Below, one piece after another: positions 8,688 through 18,108 of a stretch of DNA of 64,000 nt. The position numbers were made by a program, and so were the translations under genes. Location of the stretch: assembly GCA_000980375.1 (NCBI GenBank), contig LARD01000019.1:5367-69366 (forward strand), read 5' to 3'. Position 1 is the stretch's first letter. Each line of letters begins with the position of its first letter. The stretch is from Clostridium sp. K4410.MGS-306 (lineage in GTDB: Bacteria; Cyanobacteriota; Vampirovibrionia; Gastranaerophilales; Gastranaerophilaceae). The notes below the pieces were generated by a model. It was not told where the DNA came from. It saw nothing but the letters and a program-made list of their open reading frames with translations, and ran no database searches.

Positions 8688-8996
8688 TTAATTTATAACA
8701 CAGTTGTTGAGATATTCTATTGTGTTTATTTTGTTTTCATAAAGGTATTTGAGAAAATCAAGGTGTTCACGGCTGAATGAAGAGACAACAAGATTTATCT
8801 CAAATCCGTCAGAGCAAAATGGCTCGTAGTCATATATTACATAACTGTTGTATTTGCTTTTCCATTCTTTGCGTTCTATTTTGCAGTTGTTTTCAGCTGC
8901 GACATCTTCCAGCCAGGGCAGGATGTCTTTGCTTATATTGTTAAATTCTGTTTGATGGCGCTGGTTTACGCCGTCAACATATCTTTCAGTCAGCAT
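8688..8996 (-). CDS. hypothetical protein, 102 aa
   Basis: Not recognised. The start was chosen at the ATG preceded by AGAGAGGAAAT. The much longer open frame upstream overlaps the metX promoter region and has no ribosome site. The protein is acidic and soluble, with Trp/Tyr-rich predicted strands (NSYVIYDYEPF, FEINLVVSSF) and helical ends (LDFLKYLYENKINTIEYLNN). It is transcribed away from metX. Confidence 0.6.
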   Translation of the reverse strand: MLTERYVDGVNQRHQTEFNNISKDILPWLEDVAAENNCKIERKEWKSKYNSYVIYDYEPFCSDGFEINLVVSSFSREHLDFLKYLYENKINTIEYLNNCVIN

Positions 8997-9169
8997 AAAT
9001 ATTTCCTCTCTAAGATATCCATTGTCAGTGTAAAGTCCTTTTTCGAAATATAAAATAGACCAATGTATAATTGTGTGTCGTAAAAAAGTACAATCTTTTT
9101 TTTTGATGAAACCGTTATGTACTAAACTTTGTGATATCATTAATTTCAGAACTGATAGGGGACTCTGTT

Positions 9170-10309
9170 GTGCATAAAAATGAAACCACACACTCCGTAG
9201 GTATTACGGTGACAAAATATTTTACAATACAAGACAAAATTTGCTTAGAGTCAGGTGAGCAATTTGGACCTGTCCAGGTGGCTTACGAAACCTATGGGGT
9301 TTTAAACGACCAGAAGGATAATGCAATTTTGCTACTGCATGCACTGACAGGCGACGCTCATGCTGCAGGATATCACAGTGAAGATGATAAAAAACCGGGC
9401 TGGTGGGATGATATGGTCGGCCCAGGCAAGGCTTTTGACACGGATAAGTATTTTGTTATTTCATCCAATATGCTTGGCGGGTGTTCAGGAACTACAGGCC
9501 CGTGCTCAATTAATCCTGACACGGGTAAACCATACGGTCTGGATTTTCCTGTTATTACTATAGAAGATGCAGTTAAGGTTCAAAAAAAACTTGTAGATTA
9601 CTTAGGGGTAAAAAAGCTTATTGTTGCGGGCGGTTCAATGGGAGGAATGCAGGCGCTTGAATGGTCTATTGCTCACAGCGATATGGTGGAGGCTGTTATT
9701 ATTATTGCGTCTACAAGTAGATTGACTGCACAGGGCATAGCTTTTAATGCTGTAGGGCGAAACGCTATTCTTTCAGACCCGTATTTTAATAACGGAAATT
9801 ATTACGGTAAAGAAAATCAGCCGGAAAGAGGCCTTGCTATTGCAAGAATGGTCGGGCACATTACTTATCTTTGTGAAGAGTCTATGCATAAAAAGTTTGG
9901 ACGACGTTTTCAAGATAAAGACAAGCCCAATTTTGATTTTAATATAGATTTTCAGGTAGAAAGCTATCTGGAGCATCAGGGGCAGGTTTTTGTAGACAGG
10001 TTTGATGCAAACAGCTATCTGTATATTACAAAAGCTGTTGATTACTTTGACCTTGCACAAAAACACGGGTCTTTAAAAGAAGCGTTTGAAAAAACAAATG
10101 CAAGGTTTCTTGTCATGTCTTTTACAACCGATTGGTTGTTTCCGACATCGCAGTCAAAAGAAATTGTGCAGGCTCTAATCAAAGCCGGAAAAGACGTATC
10201 TTTCTGCGAGATAGAATCCCCTTGCGGGCATGATGCGTTTTTATTAGAGTTTGAGACCCAGACAAAAATCGTAAAAAGTTTTCTTTCTAAAGGAGAAATA
10301 AATGAGTAG
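9170..10309 (+). CDS. metX: homoserine O-acetyltransferase
   Basis: Alpha/beta-hydrolase acyltransferase that activates homoserine for methionine synthesis. It shows the nucleophile elbow [13 protein letters not shown], the Asp of [13 protein letters not shown] and the catalytic His in CGHDAFLLE, plus the family signature [12 protein letters not shown]. Two GTG starts are possible (9131 and 9170). The second has AGGGGA at good spacing and gives the usual ~380 residues. A TATAAT-like box near 9065 may drive it. No SAM riboswitch fold is evident in the leader. metW follows with an 8-base overlap. Confidence 0.93.
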   Translation: MHKNETTHSVGITVTKYFTIQDKICLESGEQFGPVQVAYETYGVLNDQKDNAILLLHALTGDAHAAGYHSEDDKKPGWWDDMVGPGKAFDTDKYFVISSNMLGGCSGTTGPCSINPDTGKPYGLDFPVITIEDAVKVQKKLVDYLGVKKLIVAGGSMGGMQALEWSIAHSDMVEAVIIIASTSRLTAQGIAFNAVGRNAILSDPYFNNGNYYGKENQPERGLAIARMVGHITYLCEESMHKKFGRRFQDKDKPNFDFNIDFQVESYLEHQGQVFVDRFDANSYLYITKAVDYFDLAQKHGSLKEAFEKTNARFLVMSFTTDWLFPTSQSKEIVQALIKAGKDVSFCEIESPCGHDAFLLEFETQTKIVKSFLSKGEINE

Positions 10310-10916
10310 CGCAAAAGACTCCCTTCATTTAAACTATTCGGTTATTACGGAATGCATAGAACCAAAGTCCAGGGTGCTTGATTTAGGCTGCGGAGAAGGC
10401 GACCTTTTAAAAATGCTGACCGTACAAAAACAATGTACCGGTTCCGGTATTGAAATTAACCAGAGCAATGTGATTGCGTCCATTCAAAAAGGGCTTTCTA
10501 TTGTACAGGGGGATATTGATGAGGGGTTGAAGGAGTTTTGCGACAACGAGTATGATTATGTAATTTTAAATCAGACTCTTCAATCTACTGAAAAGCCTGA
10601 TTATGTAATAGAAGAAATGCTTCGTGTAGGTAAAAAAGTAGTTGTGAGTTTTCCGAATTTTGGCTACTGGAGGGTAAGGTTTTATTTGTTTTTTAACGGC
10701 AGAATGCCAAAATCAAAAATGCTGCCTTTTTCATGGTATGACACACCGAATATCCACCTTTTGACAATCGAAGATTTCTTTGATTTTTGCAAGGAAAGAA
10801 ATATCAAAATTACAAAATCTGTTTATATAAAGCGCGGAAAAATCAGCCCCTCTCCTATTAACAGGATTCTGACAAACCTGTTTTGCGAAGAAGCTGTATT
10901 TGTTATAGAAAGGTAG
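10302..10916 (+). CDS. metW: MetW family methyltransferase-like protein
   Basis: MetW is the conserved partner of MetX in methionine synthesis. The SAM-binding-like loop [12 protein letters not shown] (residues ~24-35) is followed by [11 protein letters not shown] and [21 protein letters not shown], all typical of MetW. The 8-base overlap with metX and the AAAGGAGA site inside metX indicate translational coupling. Confidence 0.9.
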   Translation: MSSAKDSLHLNYSVITECIEPKSRVLDLGCGEGDLLKMLTVQKQCTGSGIEINQSNVIASIQKGLSIVQGDIDEGLKEFCDNEYDYVILNQTLQSTEKPDYVIEEMLRVGKKVVVSFPNFGYWRVRFYLFFNGRMPKSKMLPFSWYDTPNIHLLTIEDFFDFCKERNIKITKSVYIKRGKISPSPINRILTNLFCEEAVFVIER

Positions 10917-10919
10917 TAC

Positions 10920-11528
10920 ATGCTTTTAAAATTTGAGGAAAGCAGGAAAAAAATCGTTTTTGCAATTCTTGTGAATATATTGATAATACTTAATTACGCT
11001 GTTTTAGTCGTGCTATCTGTAATCACTTTTAACTTTTTTCTTATGATTATTTCTATCTTTTTCGGATTGGTGGTTTTCATAAATACAAAACCGCTTTTAA
11101 GAGCATACAGAGCTCCTCAAAGTATAGAAATCAGCGAAGATGGCATTTATGTAAAACCTCTTGAAAAAAGAATTGCTTTTGATGAAATAGAAAAAGTCTA
11201 CAAAGACAAATATGAAATAGCTACAGCAAGGATGAGTCTGAAATATTATTATCCCGTCATATATACAAAAGACAAAACAATAATACGTTTAAAATATGAG
11301 GGTAAATCACAAGTGTATTATGATAAACTATTTTATCTTTTGGAAGATTTGACAAATGCAAAAGATGAGAACGAAATCCGTGATATTTTCTCCAAAGCGC
11401 AAACTGGTTTTACTTTTGGTTATGTTGATTTTACAAGAATACTGCATCTTTTAATATTGTCGATTTTTACATATTTTCTTCTGGCTGTAATTTTTACATC
11501 TAAAATTAATTGGTTTCATTTTAAATAA
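10920..11528 (+). CDS. integral membrane protein with cytoplasmic PH-like domain
   Basis: Two adjacent N-terminal membrane segments (residues ~15-60: VNILIILNYAVLVVLSVITF; FFLMIISIFFGLVVFI) precede a soluble beta-rich region. That region (SIEISEDGIYVKPLEKRIAF...EKVYKD) resembles bacterial PH-type domains. A last membrane helix (ILHLLILSIFTYFLLAVIF) closes the protein. It follows metW by three bases, so it is part of that transcript, but no methionine role is evident. Family not firmly recognised. Confidence 0.65.
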   Translation: MLLKFEESRKKIVFAILVNILIILNYAVLVVLSVITFNFFLMIISIFFGLVVFINTKPLLRAYRAPQSIEISEDGIYVKPLEKRIAFDEIEKVYKDKYEIATARMSLKYYYPVIYTKDKTIIRLKYEGKSQVYYDKLFYLLEDLTNAKDENEIRDIFSKAQTGFTFGYVDFTRILHLLILSIFTYFLLAVIFTSKINWFHFK

Positions 11529-11612
11529 AAGGTTATAGTGTTATTTTCAAAAAAATGCTATTATTATAAATAGTTAAAATCGAGATACTTTACACTTTTA
11601 GAAGGGGAAAAA

Positions 11613-13601
11613 ATGACAACTATCGAACAAAAAACTGTCAATGCAATACGCATTCTGGCAGCAGACGCAATTCAAAAAGCTAATTCAGGACATCCGGGTT
11701 TACCGTTGGGCGCTGCACCTATGGCTTATGAACTGTTTAGCAAATATCTCAATTTTAACTATCAAAACCCTTCATGGCTGAACAGAGACCGATTTATTTT
11801 GTCCGCAGGACATGGTTCTGCACTTTTGTATGCGTTGAATCATTTATTTGGCTGCGGTTTGACTATAGATGATATTAAAAATTTCAGACAATGGGGCTCT
11901 AAAACTCCCGGACATCCGGAATATGCTCATACCCCGTTTGTTGAAGCCACTACAGGACCGCTCGGGGCAGGCATGGGTATGGCAGTGGGTATGGCTATGG
12001 CCGAGGCTCATCTTGCATCTGTTTTTAACAGACCTGACTTTCCGATTGTAGACAATTATACTTATGTGCTCGGCGGAGACGGTTGTATGATGGAAGGCTT
12101 GTCGTCAGAAGCTTTTTCTATTGCCGGCTGTTTAAAATTAAATAAGCTTATTGTAATTTATGACAGTAACAAAATCACTATCGAAGGCTCTACAGACCTT
12201 ACGTTTACGGAAAATGTAGAAAAACGTATGCAGTCCTTTGGCTTCCATACAATTACCGTAGAAGACGGCAACGATCTCGAAAAAATCGGCAAAGCTATTG
12301 AAGAGGCAAAAGCACAAAAGGATAAACCTTCATTTATTACAGTAAAAACTCAAATCGGATACGGCTGTCCGGCAAAACAGGGCAAGGCAAACTCTCATGG
12401 AGAGCCTCTCGGCGTTGATAATGTGGCCGAGCTTAGAAAAACGCTTTGCTGGGAATACGATGAACCTTTCTTTGTGAGCGAAGATGTTTACGAAAACTGT
12501 AAAAAAATTGCAGATGAAAAAGCTAAAAAAGAAGACGAATGGAACAAGTTATTTGAAAAATACTGCATAAAATATCCCGAAATGAAAAACCTCTGGGACA
12601 AATACCACTGCGAAATTGATGAAGATACTCTCTTTAACAATGCGGATTTTTGGGCTTGCGAAGATAAACCCGAGGCAACAAGAAGTACTTCCGGTAATAT
12701 ATTAAATAAAGTAAAATCGTTGATACCAAACTTGCTTGGCGGCAGTGCTGATTTAGGCCCTTCAAATAAAACTTATCTTAAAGACGAAGGCGACTTGTGC
12801 TCACAAAACTATTCAGGCAGAAACATTCATTTTGGCGTAAGAGAACAGGCAATGGCTGCTGTGGCTAACGGTATGGCTCTTTATGGAGGTTTGAAAACGT
12901 ATGTTGCTACATTTTTTGTGTTTAGTGATTACTTAAAACCAATGGCAAGGCTTTCCTCCCTGATGGAGCTTCCTGTGACATATGTGTTTACACACGATAG
13001 CATAGGTGTTGGTGAAGACGGGCCTACGCACCAGCCTGTTGAACAGCTTGCAATGCTTCGTTCTATGCCTAACTTTATTACTTATCGTCCGGCTGATGCT
13101 ACAGAAACTGCTGCGGGGTGGTACATTGCTCTTACCAGCAAAAAAACTCCTGTGGGGCTTGTTTTGACAAGGCAGAATATTTCAAAATGCCGCAGCTCCA
13201 ACAAAGATGCAGCGCTCAAAGGCGGGTATATTATAGAAAAAGAAACAAAAAATATGCCGGATGGAATTATCATTGCAACAGGCTCTGAAGTTGAGCTTGC
13301 GATAAAAGCAAGAGAAGAGCTGTTAAAAGACAATATTGACGTAAGAGTTGTTAGTATGCCTTCTGTAGAGCTTTTTGACATGCAGTCCGAGGAATACAAA
13401 CAGAGCGTGCTTCCTGATAATGTAAGAAAACGCCTTGTTGTGGAAGCTTTGTCCTCTTTTGGCTGGGGCAAATATGCCGGTCTAGACGGCAAGACCATTA
13501 CAATGGATACGTTTGGCGCTTCTGCTCCGGCAAAAGTTCTGTTTGAAAAATTCGGCTTTACTGTAGAAAACATAGTTAATACTATGAAATCTATTGTTTA
13601 G
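11613..13601 (+). CDS. tkt: transketolase
   Basis: Thiamine-diphosphate enzyme of the pentose phosphate pathway that transfers two-carbon units between sugar phosphates. Full length at 662 residues. It shows the substrate-site GHPGLPLG, GHGSALLYALNHL, the ThDP motif beginning GDGCMMEG with the downstream Asn, and the pyrimidine-domain segment FGVREQAMAAVANGMAL. The C-terminal domain has ATGSEVELAIKA. The ATG is preceded by AGAAGGGGAA. Monocistronic by spacing. Confidence 0.96.
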   Translation: MTTIEQKTVNAIRILAADAIQKANSGHPGLPLGAAPMAYELFSKYLNFNYQNPSWLNRDRFILSAGHGSALLYALNHLFGCGLTIDDIKNFRQWGSKTPGHPEYAHTPFVEATTGPLGAGMGMAVGMAMAEAHLASVFNRPDFPIVDNYTYVLGGDGCMMEGLSSEAFSIAGCLKLNKLIVIYDSNKITIEGSTDLTFTENVEKRMQSFGFHTITVEDGNDLEKIGKAIEEAKAQKDKPSFITVKTQIGYGCPAKQGKANSHGEPLGVDNVAELRKTLCWEYDEPFFVSEDVYENCKKIADEKAKKEDEWNKLFEKYCIKYPEMKNLWDKYHCEIDEDTLFNNADFWACEDKPEATRSTSGNILNKVKSLIPNLLGGSADLGPSNKTYLKDEGDLCSQNYSGRNIHFGVREQAMAAVANGMALYGGLKTYVATFFVFSDYLKPMARLSSLMELPVTYVFTHDSIGVGEDGPTHQPVEQLAMLRSMPNFITYRPADATETAAGWYIALTSKKTPVGLVLTRQNISKCRSSNKDAALKGGYIIEKETKNMPDGIIIATGSEVELAIKAREELLKDNIDVRVVSMPSVELFDMQSEEYKQSVLPDNVRKRLVVEALSSFGWGKYAGLDGKTITMDTFGASAPAKVLFEKFGFTVENIVNTMKSIV

Positions 13602-13627
13602 TTACAAAATGTTTTCAGTCTTTTTGA

Positions 13628-13683
13628 TTTCCTGTGTATTTATGCAAAAATAGGATTATTACCTATTTATGATACACAGGAAA
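13628..13683 (+). promoter_or_regulatory. long leader hairpin covering the ABC-F ribosome site
   Basis: A perfect 12-bp inverted repeat, TTTCCTGTGTAT (13628-13639) and ATACACAGGAAA (13672-13683), encloses a second perfect 7-bp repeat AAATAGG / CCTATTT (13648-13654 and 13662-13668). The right outer arm contains AGGAAA, which is the best Shine-Dalgarno candidate for the ATG at 13692, so folding would hide it. There is no T-run after the arm, so it does not look like a simple terminator of tkt. This suggests translational control; direct evidence is lacking. Confidence 0.6.
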
Positions 13684-13691
13684 CCGAAATT

Positions 13692-15320
13692 ATGATAACA
13701 ACAAGTAAATTGACAGTACGATTCGGCTCGCAGACTCTTTTTGAAAACGTAAACATAAAATTTGTACCGGGTCATTGCTATGGCGTAATCGGTGCTAACG
13801 GTGCAGGTAAATCAACTCTGTTAAGAGTAATTGCAGGCGATGTTGAACCTACCTCAGGAGAAGTTCATATCCAGAAGGGTATGAGAATTGCCGTGCTCAA
13901 ACAAAACCACTTTGCTTATGACGAATTTCCCGTAATAGAAACTGTTATTATGGGCCATAAAAGACTCTATGATGTAATGAAAGAAAAAGAGGCGCTTTAT
14001 GCAAAACCCGATTTCAACGACGAAGACGGAATGAAGGTGTCGGAGCTGGAAACAGAATTTGCGGAGCTGGACGGATGGCAGGCAGAGTCTCAGGCTGCTT
14101 CTTTGTTGAGCGATTTAGGTATTGAAGATGCAAAACATTACCAGCTGATGAGCGAGCTTACAGGCAGTGAAAAAGTTAGAGTCCTTTTGGCACAGGCATT
14201 GTTCGGCAATCCTGATATTTTGCTTCTGGACGAGCCGACAAACCACCTTGATATTACCACTATCAAATGGCTGGAAGAATTTTTGATTAATTTTCAAAAT
14301 ACGGTTATTGTTGTTTCTCACGATAGAAACTTTCTTGATAATGTTTGTACGCACATTGCAGATATTGATTACCAGAATATCCAGCTTTATACAGGCAACT
14401 ATTCGTTCTGGGCACAGGCAAGCCAGCTGATACAAAAGCAAAAAGAAGAGCAAAACAAGAAAACCGAAGAAAAAATGGAAGAATTAAAAGCATTTATTGC
14501 AAGATTCTCCGCCAATGCTTCAAAAGCTGCTCAGGCAACTTCAAGAAAAAATATGCTTGATAAATTGACACTGGAAGATATCAAACCTTCATCTAGAAAA
14601 TTCCCCCGCATTCGTTTTAATTATCAAAAAATGCCGGGTAAAGATGTTTTGCACGTTGAAAAACTCAACAAAACAGTAGATGGAGAGCTGCTTTTAAAGA
14701 ATTTTTCCATGGATGTGTATAAAGGTGACAAAATTGCTTTTCTAAGCAAAGACCCGCTTATTATAACAACACTGTTTCAAATTCTTGCAGGTGAGCTTGA
14801 GCCTGATTCTGGCAAGGTTGAATGGGGTGTGACAGCTACAAAGTCTTACTTCCCAAAAGATAACAATGCCTATTTTGATACAAAACTAAGCCTTATTGAT
14901 TGGCTTCGCCAGTACTCTGAGGAACAGCACATAAGTTTTATCAGAGGGTATCTTGGCAGAATGCTTTTCTCCGGTGAAGAATCTGAAAAAAGTGCAAACG
15001 TTCTCTCCGGTGGAGAAAAGGTTCGCTGCATGCTGGCTAAAATGATGATTGCAGAAGCCAACGTGTTGATTTTTGATGAACCGACAAACCACCTTGATTT
15101 GGAAGCTATTACCGCTTTGAATAACTCGTTGATTGATTTTAACGGCACAGTGCTGTTTACGTCTCAAGATCATCAGTTTATACAAACAGTTGCTGATAGA
15201 ATCATTGAAGTCTCTCCAAACGGCTGGATAGAATCTCATTATAAATATGAAGAATATATGATGAATCCTGAAATGAAAAAGAAAAGAGACATGTTATACA
15301 AAGATATGGTCAAAAAATAA
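13692..15320 (+). CDS. ABC-F ATPase, YbiT-like, with a degenerate second ATP site
   Basis: Soluble duplicated ATPase of the ABC-F family, whose members act on the ribosome. NBD1 has an intact Walker A (GANGAGKST, ~36-44) and Walker B (DILLLDEPTNHLD), but its signature is LTGSEKVR instead of LSGG. NBD2 keeps LSGGEKVR (~437) and DEPTNHLD, yet its Walker A position reads FLSKDPLIITTL (~350), with no Gly-rich loop or Lys, and its switch is SQD instead of SHD. So one composite site is intact and the other is lost on both faces. The spelling around FSANASKAAQATSR and PVIETVIMGHKRL matches the YbiT group. No transmembrane segments. Confidence 0.9.
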   Translation: MITTSKLTVRFGSQTLFENVNIKFVPGHCYGVIGANGAGKSTLLRVIAGDVEPTSGEVHIQKGMRIAVLKQNHFAYDEFPVIETVIMGHKRLYDVMKEKEALYAKPDFNDEDGMKVSELETEFAELDGWQAESQAASLLSDLGIEDAKHYQLMSELTGSEKVRVLLAQALFGNPDILLLDEPTNHLDITTIKWLEEFLINFQNTVIVVSHDRNFLDNVCTHIADIDYQNIQLYTGNYSFWAQASQLIQKQKEEQNKKTEEKMEELKAFIARFSANASKAAQATSRKNMLDKLTLEDIKPSSRKFPRIRFNYQKMPGKDVLHVEKLNKTVDGELLLKNFSMDVYKGDKIAFLSKDPLIITTLFQILAGELEPDSGKVEWGVTATKSYFPKDNNAYFDTKLSLIDWLRQYSEEQHISFIRGYLGRMLFSGEESEKSANVLSGGEKVRCMLAKMMIAEANVLIFDEPTNHLDLEAITALNNSLIDFNGTVLFTSQDHQFIQTVADRIIEVSPNGWIESHYKYEEYMMNPEMKKKRDMLYKDMVKK

Positions 15321-15325
15321 GCACT

Positions 15326-15357
15326 AAAAAACCTCTCTTTTATAAGAGAGGTTTTTT
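15326..15357. terminator. bidirectional terminator (ABC-F / hpf)
   Basis: Fourteen-bp perfect stem AAAAAACCTCTCTT / AAGAGAGGTTTTTT with a TTAT loop, placed between two convergent genes. The A- and T-tracts serve both strands. Confidence 0.9.
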
Positions 15358-15372
15358 ACTTTTACAAATCTA

Positions 15373-15744
15373 TTATTCTGCAGAAGATTCAGCTTCCTCA
15401 ACATCTTCTTCTAATTGTGCAGTTCTGATAGAATCAAGTTTTGATTTACCTAAGTTTTTGTCTTTGAATTTTTTAACCTGTCTTGCCAGTTTGTCTGCAA
15501 CGAGGTCGATGCTGGCATACATAGATTCTGCAGTCTCTGTAACGTGAACAGCACCTGTTGTAAGTTTGCAGGTTACTTCTGCAGTATGATTTTCTGCAAC
15601 GCTGGGGTTTTTAATAACCGTAAGCATTACGTCAATGCCTTCTATCTGGTCATAGTGAGTAGCCACTTTACCTATTTTTTCTTTGGCGTAAGCTTTAATT
15701 GCGTCTGTGATTTCAATATTTTTGCCGTTTACGTAGATGCGCAT
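15373..15744 (-). CDS. hpf: ribosome hibernation promoting factor, short form
   Basis: Binds the decoding region of idle 30S subunits. The N-terminal fold is complete: MRIYVNGKNIEITDAIKAYA, then KIGKVATHYDQI and the basic helix LVADKLARQVKKFKDK. At 123 residues it lacks the C-terminal dimerisation domain of long HPF/LrtA proteins usual in cyanobacteria and Firmicutes. The last ~20 residues are acidic (EEDVEEAESSAE). The start is the ATG after a purine-rich GGAGG-like site. Confidence 0.88.
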   Translation of the reverse strand: MRIYVNGKNIEITDAIKAYAKEKIGKVATHYDQIEGIDVMLTVIKNPSVAENHTAEVTCKLTTGAVHVTETAESMYASIDLVADKLARQVKKFKDKNLGKSKLDSIRTAQLEEDVEEAESSAE

Positions 15745-15868
15745 GTATTGCCTCCATATAATAATGATACTTTCTAAGTATACCTCAACTCTTGTCCGGT
15801 TGCAATCGTCATATGAGTTTTGTATAATCTACAGTGTTAATTTGTTGAGGAACGGGGTTTATAAATTT

Positions 15869-17458
15869 ATGAAAAAAACATTTTTAAAAATACTATCAAC
15901 ATTGCTTGTAACAGCAAGTCTTTCTATAGGAATGCCTTCTTTTGCGGCAATGAATAACGGTATATGGATTAATGACTTAAAAACATTATTCACAAGAAAT
16001 CAGGCAATCATTCTGGCTATTAATATAAGAAGCTTTAACGCTGTAGATAAAAACGGAAATGACATTATTGAACCTGACAAAGGCGAAATTCCGGGTAATT
16101 TTGTAAACGCGATTGGAAGACTTGATGAAATCGCTTCACAAGGCATAAACACCATTCACCTTTTGCCGATAACTCCAGTAGGTAAGGTAAAAGCAATGGG
16201 TACAGCAGGTTCTTTATATGCAATATCTGATTTTACAAAATTGAATCCTCAGCTTGATGACCCGTCTAATGATTTGACAGTCGAACAGGAAGCTAAAAAG
16301 TTTATCAATGAATGTCACAAAAGAAATATAAGAGTCATTGTTGATTTGCCAAGTTGCGGGTCTTATGATTTGTATTTGTCAAACCCCAATCTCTTTGTAA
16401 CAGGTGCAGACGGAAAACCCGTTGTTCCTGCTGATTGGACAGATGTAAGACTTTTTAAAGTTACAAATCCGGATGGTTCTTTAAACGACGAATTATTCAT
16501 TCAATACAAAAAATTTGTGGACCTTGTTCAAAGAATTGGTGCAGATGGCATAAGAGCCGATGTTGCAACCTCCAAAACCTTTGACTTCTGGCAGAAGCTT
16601 ATTTCTTATGCCAGAGGAAATGACCCGCAGTTTTTATTCCTTGCAGAAGCTTCAGAAAGCTGGAGTCAGCCTGTAGCGCCAAATGCGCCTTTTACTCCTT
16701 ATTACAAACTGCTTGAAGCAGGCTTTGACGGATGGTATGGCAGCTTTTTTGATTTTAAAGACTGGAAAACACAAGATAAATTTGAAAAACAGTTAAGTCT
16801 CATCAAAACCATAAAAAAAGAATTTGACGCAAAAAATCAACCAAAAGCCGTTATAGGCAGTTTTGCAACACATGATGAAATGTCTCCGATTATCACAGGC
16901 GGGATGCCGTTTGCTGATATGATTATCTGGCTGCAGGCTACTTTGCCCGTTAACTCTTATTTTGTTGATGGTTTCCAATCCGGAGACTCATACCAGTATC
17001 AATATGCAAATCAAAAAGCTGCAAAAACTTACACCGATGATGATTATTATTATGTACACAAAGGAAAATTTGATATATTCAATTTTTCAAGAAAACCAGG
17101 ATCTGTTAACAAAAGACTGCTGGCTGATTTTGGTATAGCAAACAAATTTAAGATAATGGCGTCTGAAATTATAGACAAAGGTGACTTGTGTTTTCTAAAA
17201 ACAAACAATGCTCATATCTTTGCTTACATGATAAATTACAGATTTTCATCAATTCTTGTTGTGATAAACAAAGACCTTGTGTACAACAATTCTGTCAGTG
17301 TACCTGTAAAAGGGCTTAAAGAAACAGATATAATTGTTCCTCTTGCATTTACCACAACACCCGGTATTGAAAAAGGAAAAATCAATGTTGATTTAAGACC
17401 CGGTGAAGCTACAGTCTTTATGATAAGCAGAGGCGGTGCTGCAAATAAAAAGAATTAG
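15869..17458 (+). CDS. exported GH13-like (alpha-amylase family) protein
   Basis: A signal peptide (KILSTLLVTASLSIGMPSFA) is followed by a GH13-style barrel. The nucleophile is Asp231 in DGIRADVAT, the acid/base Glu260 in FLAEASES, and the third carboxylate Asp336 in ATHDEMS. Region I reads DLPSCGS where amylases usually have Asp-x-x-x-Asn-His, so subsite -1 differs and specificity may be unusual. The start at MKKTFLK was preferred over a frame extending 44 codons into the leader. Likely periplasmic or secreted, acting on alpha-glucans or related sugars. Convergent with the amidase/binding-protein pair; the stop codons overlap by 4 bases. Confidence 0.85.
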   Translation: MKKTFLKILSTLLVTASLSIGMPSFAAMNNGIWINDLKTLFTRNQAIILAINIRSFNAVDKNGNDIIEPDKGEIPGNFVNAIGRLDEIASQGINTIHLLPITPVGKVKAMGTAGSLYAISDFTKLNPQLDDPSNDLTVEQEAKKFINECHKRNIRVIVDLPSCGSYDLYLSNPNLFVTGADGKPVVPADWTDVRLFKVTNPDGSLNDELFIQYKKFVDLVQRIGADGIRADVATSKTFDFWQKLISYARGNDPQFLFLAEASESWSQPVAPNAPFTPYYKLLEAGFDGWYGSFFDFKDWKTQDKFEKQLSLIKTIKKEFDAKNQPKAVIGSFATHDEMSPIITGGMPFADMIIWLQATLPVNSYFVDGFQSGDSYQYQYANQKAAKTYTDDDYYYVHKGKFDIFNFSRKPGSVNKRLLADFGIANKFKIMASEIIDKGDLCFLKTNNAHIFAYMINYRFSSILVVINKDLVYNNSVSVPVKGLKETDIIVPLAFTTTPGIEKGKINVDLRPGEATVFMISRGGAANKKN

Positions 17459-18108
17459 TATTCTTTTGCAAGATAATCAAAGATACCTTTATTAGTCTCC
17501 CAGAGTTTATCTTTGGGAGATTTTTCCGGTAATTCCAGAGTAATAGTTGGTATGTTTTTTTCAATTCCGCAATATGTACCAAAACTGCCCGGAGTTGGAT
17601 AGCCTATTGATTCTTCCACTTTGTAGCCTGTTATGTCTGAAATCTTTTGAGCTTCTGATTTTGCAGGGCCGTCATAATTCACTACGCTGTATGGTTCATG
17701 TAGGGTTATTATCAAATCAGGCACGTATCTTTCAATTATGTATATTAAAAACTGTGTCTCAACTTCACTGGCTGGTTTTTCTCCCCCGAAAAAATCCCCT
17801 TTTTCTGTTAATTCCCAGTTTTTGGCAGGAAAATTTCTGTTGAGATCAACATTGTTTGCATTTGTCCTTTTATTTTGAGCTTTTCCATCAGGGTTAAGAC
17901 ACGGGATAAACAAGAGCCTGTTTTTTGTTTCTGTTTTATTTGAAAGATAGCGGTTAATAATGTATTCGCCGTCAGGCTCGTCACCGTGAATAACACCTGC
18001 TATCAATACTGTTTTTTCATAGTCTCTGTCTTTTGGTTCTTGTTTTAAAAGTAATATCTCATTACCGTTTTTTGTGTTAATTTTAGCTTCTATGTCTGCA
18101 AATATCAT
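17455..18108 (-). CDS. M14-family zinc amidase, MpaA-like
   Basis: Zinc carboxypeptidase fold resembling murein peptide amidase A, which cleaves gamma-D-glutamyl-diaminopimelate bonds in recycled muropeptides. Metal ligands are His and Glu in IHGDEPDGE and His in ITLHEPY; NVDLNRNFP carries the substrate Arg; the catalytic Glu is in ITLELPEKS. Length 217 is close to MpaA. There is no signal peptide, consistent with cytoplasmic action. Its start overlaps the stop of the upstream substrate-binding protein by 4 bases (ATGA-type coupling). The substrate is inferred from family resemblance. Confidence 0.82.
   Translation of the reverse strand: MIFADIEAKINTKNGNEILLLKQEPKDRDYEKTVLIAGVIHGDEPDGEYIINRYLSNKTETKNRLLFIPCLNPDGKAQNKRTNANNVDLNRNFPAKNWELTEKGDFFGGEKPASEVETQFLIYIIERYVPDLIITLHEPYSVVNYDGPAKSEAQKISDITGYKVEESIGYPTPGSFGTYCGIEKNIPTITLELPEKSPKDKLWETNKGIFDYLAKEY

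Noticed and set aside
8997..9169. Possible SAM riboswitch before metX
   Set aside because: I could not find the conserved SAM-I stem arrangement in this short leader.
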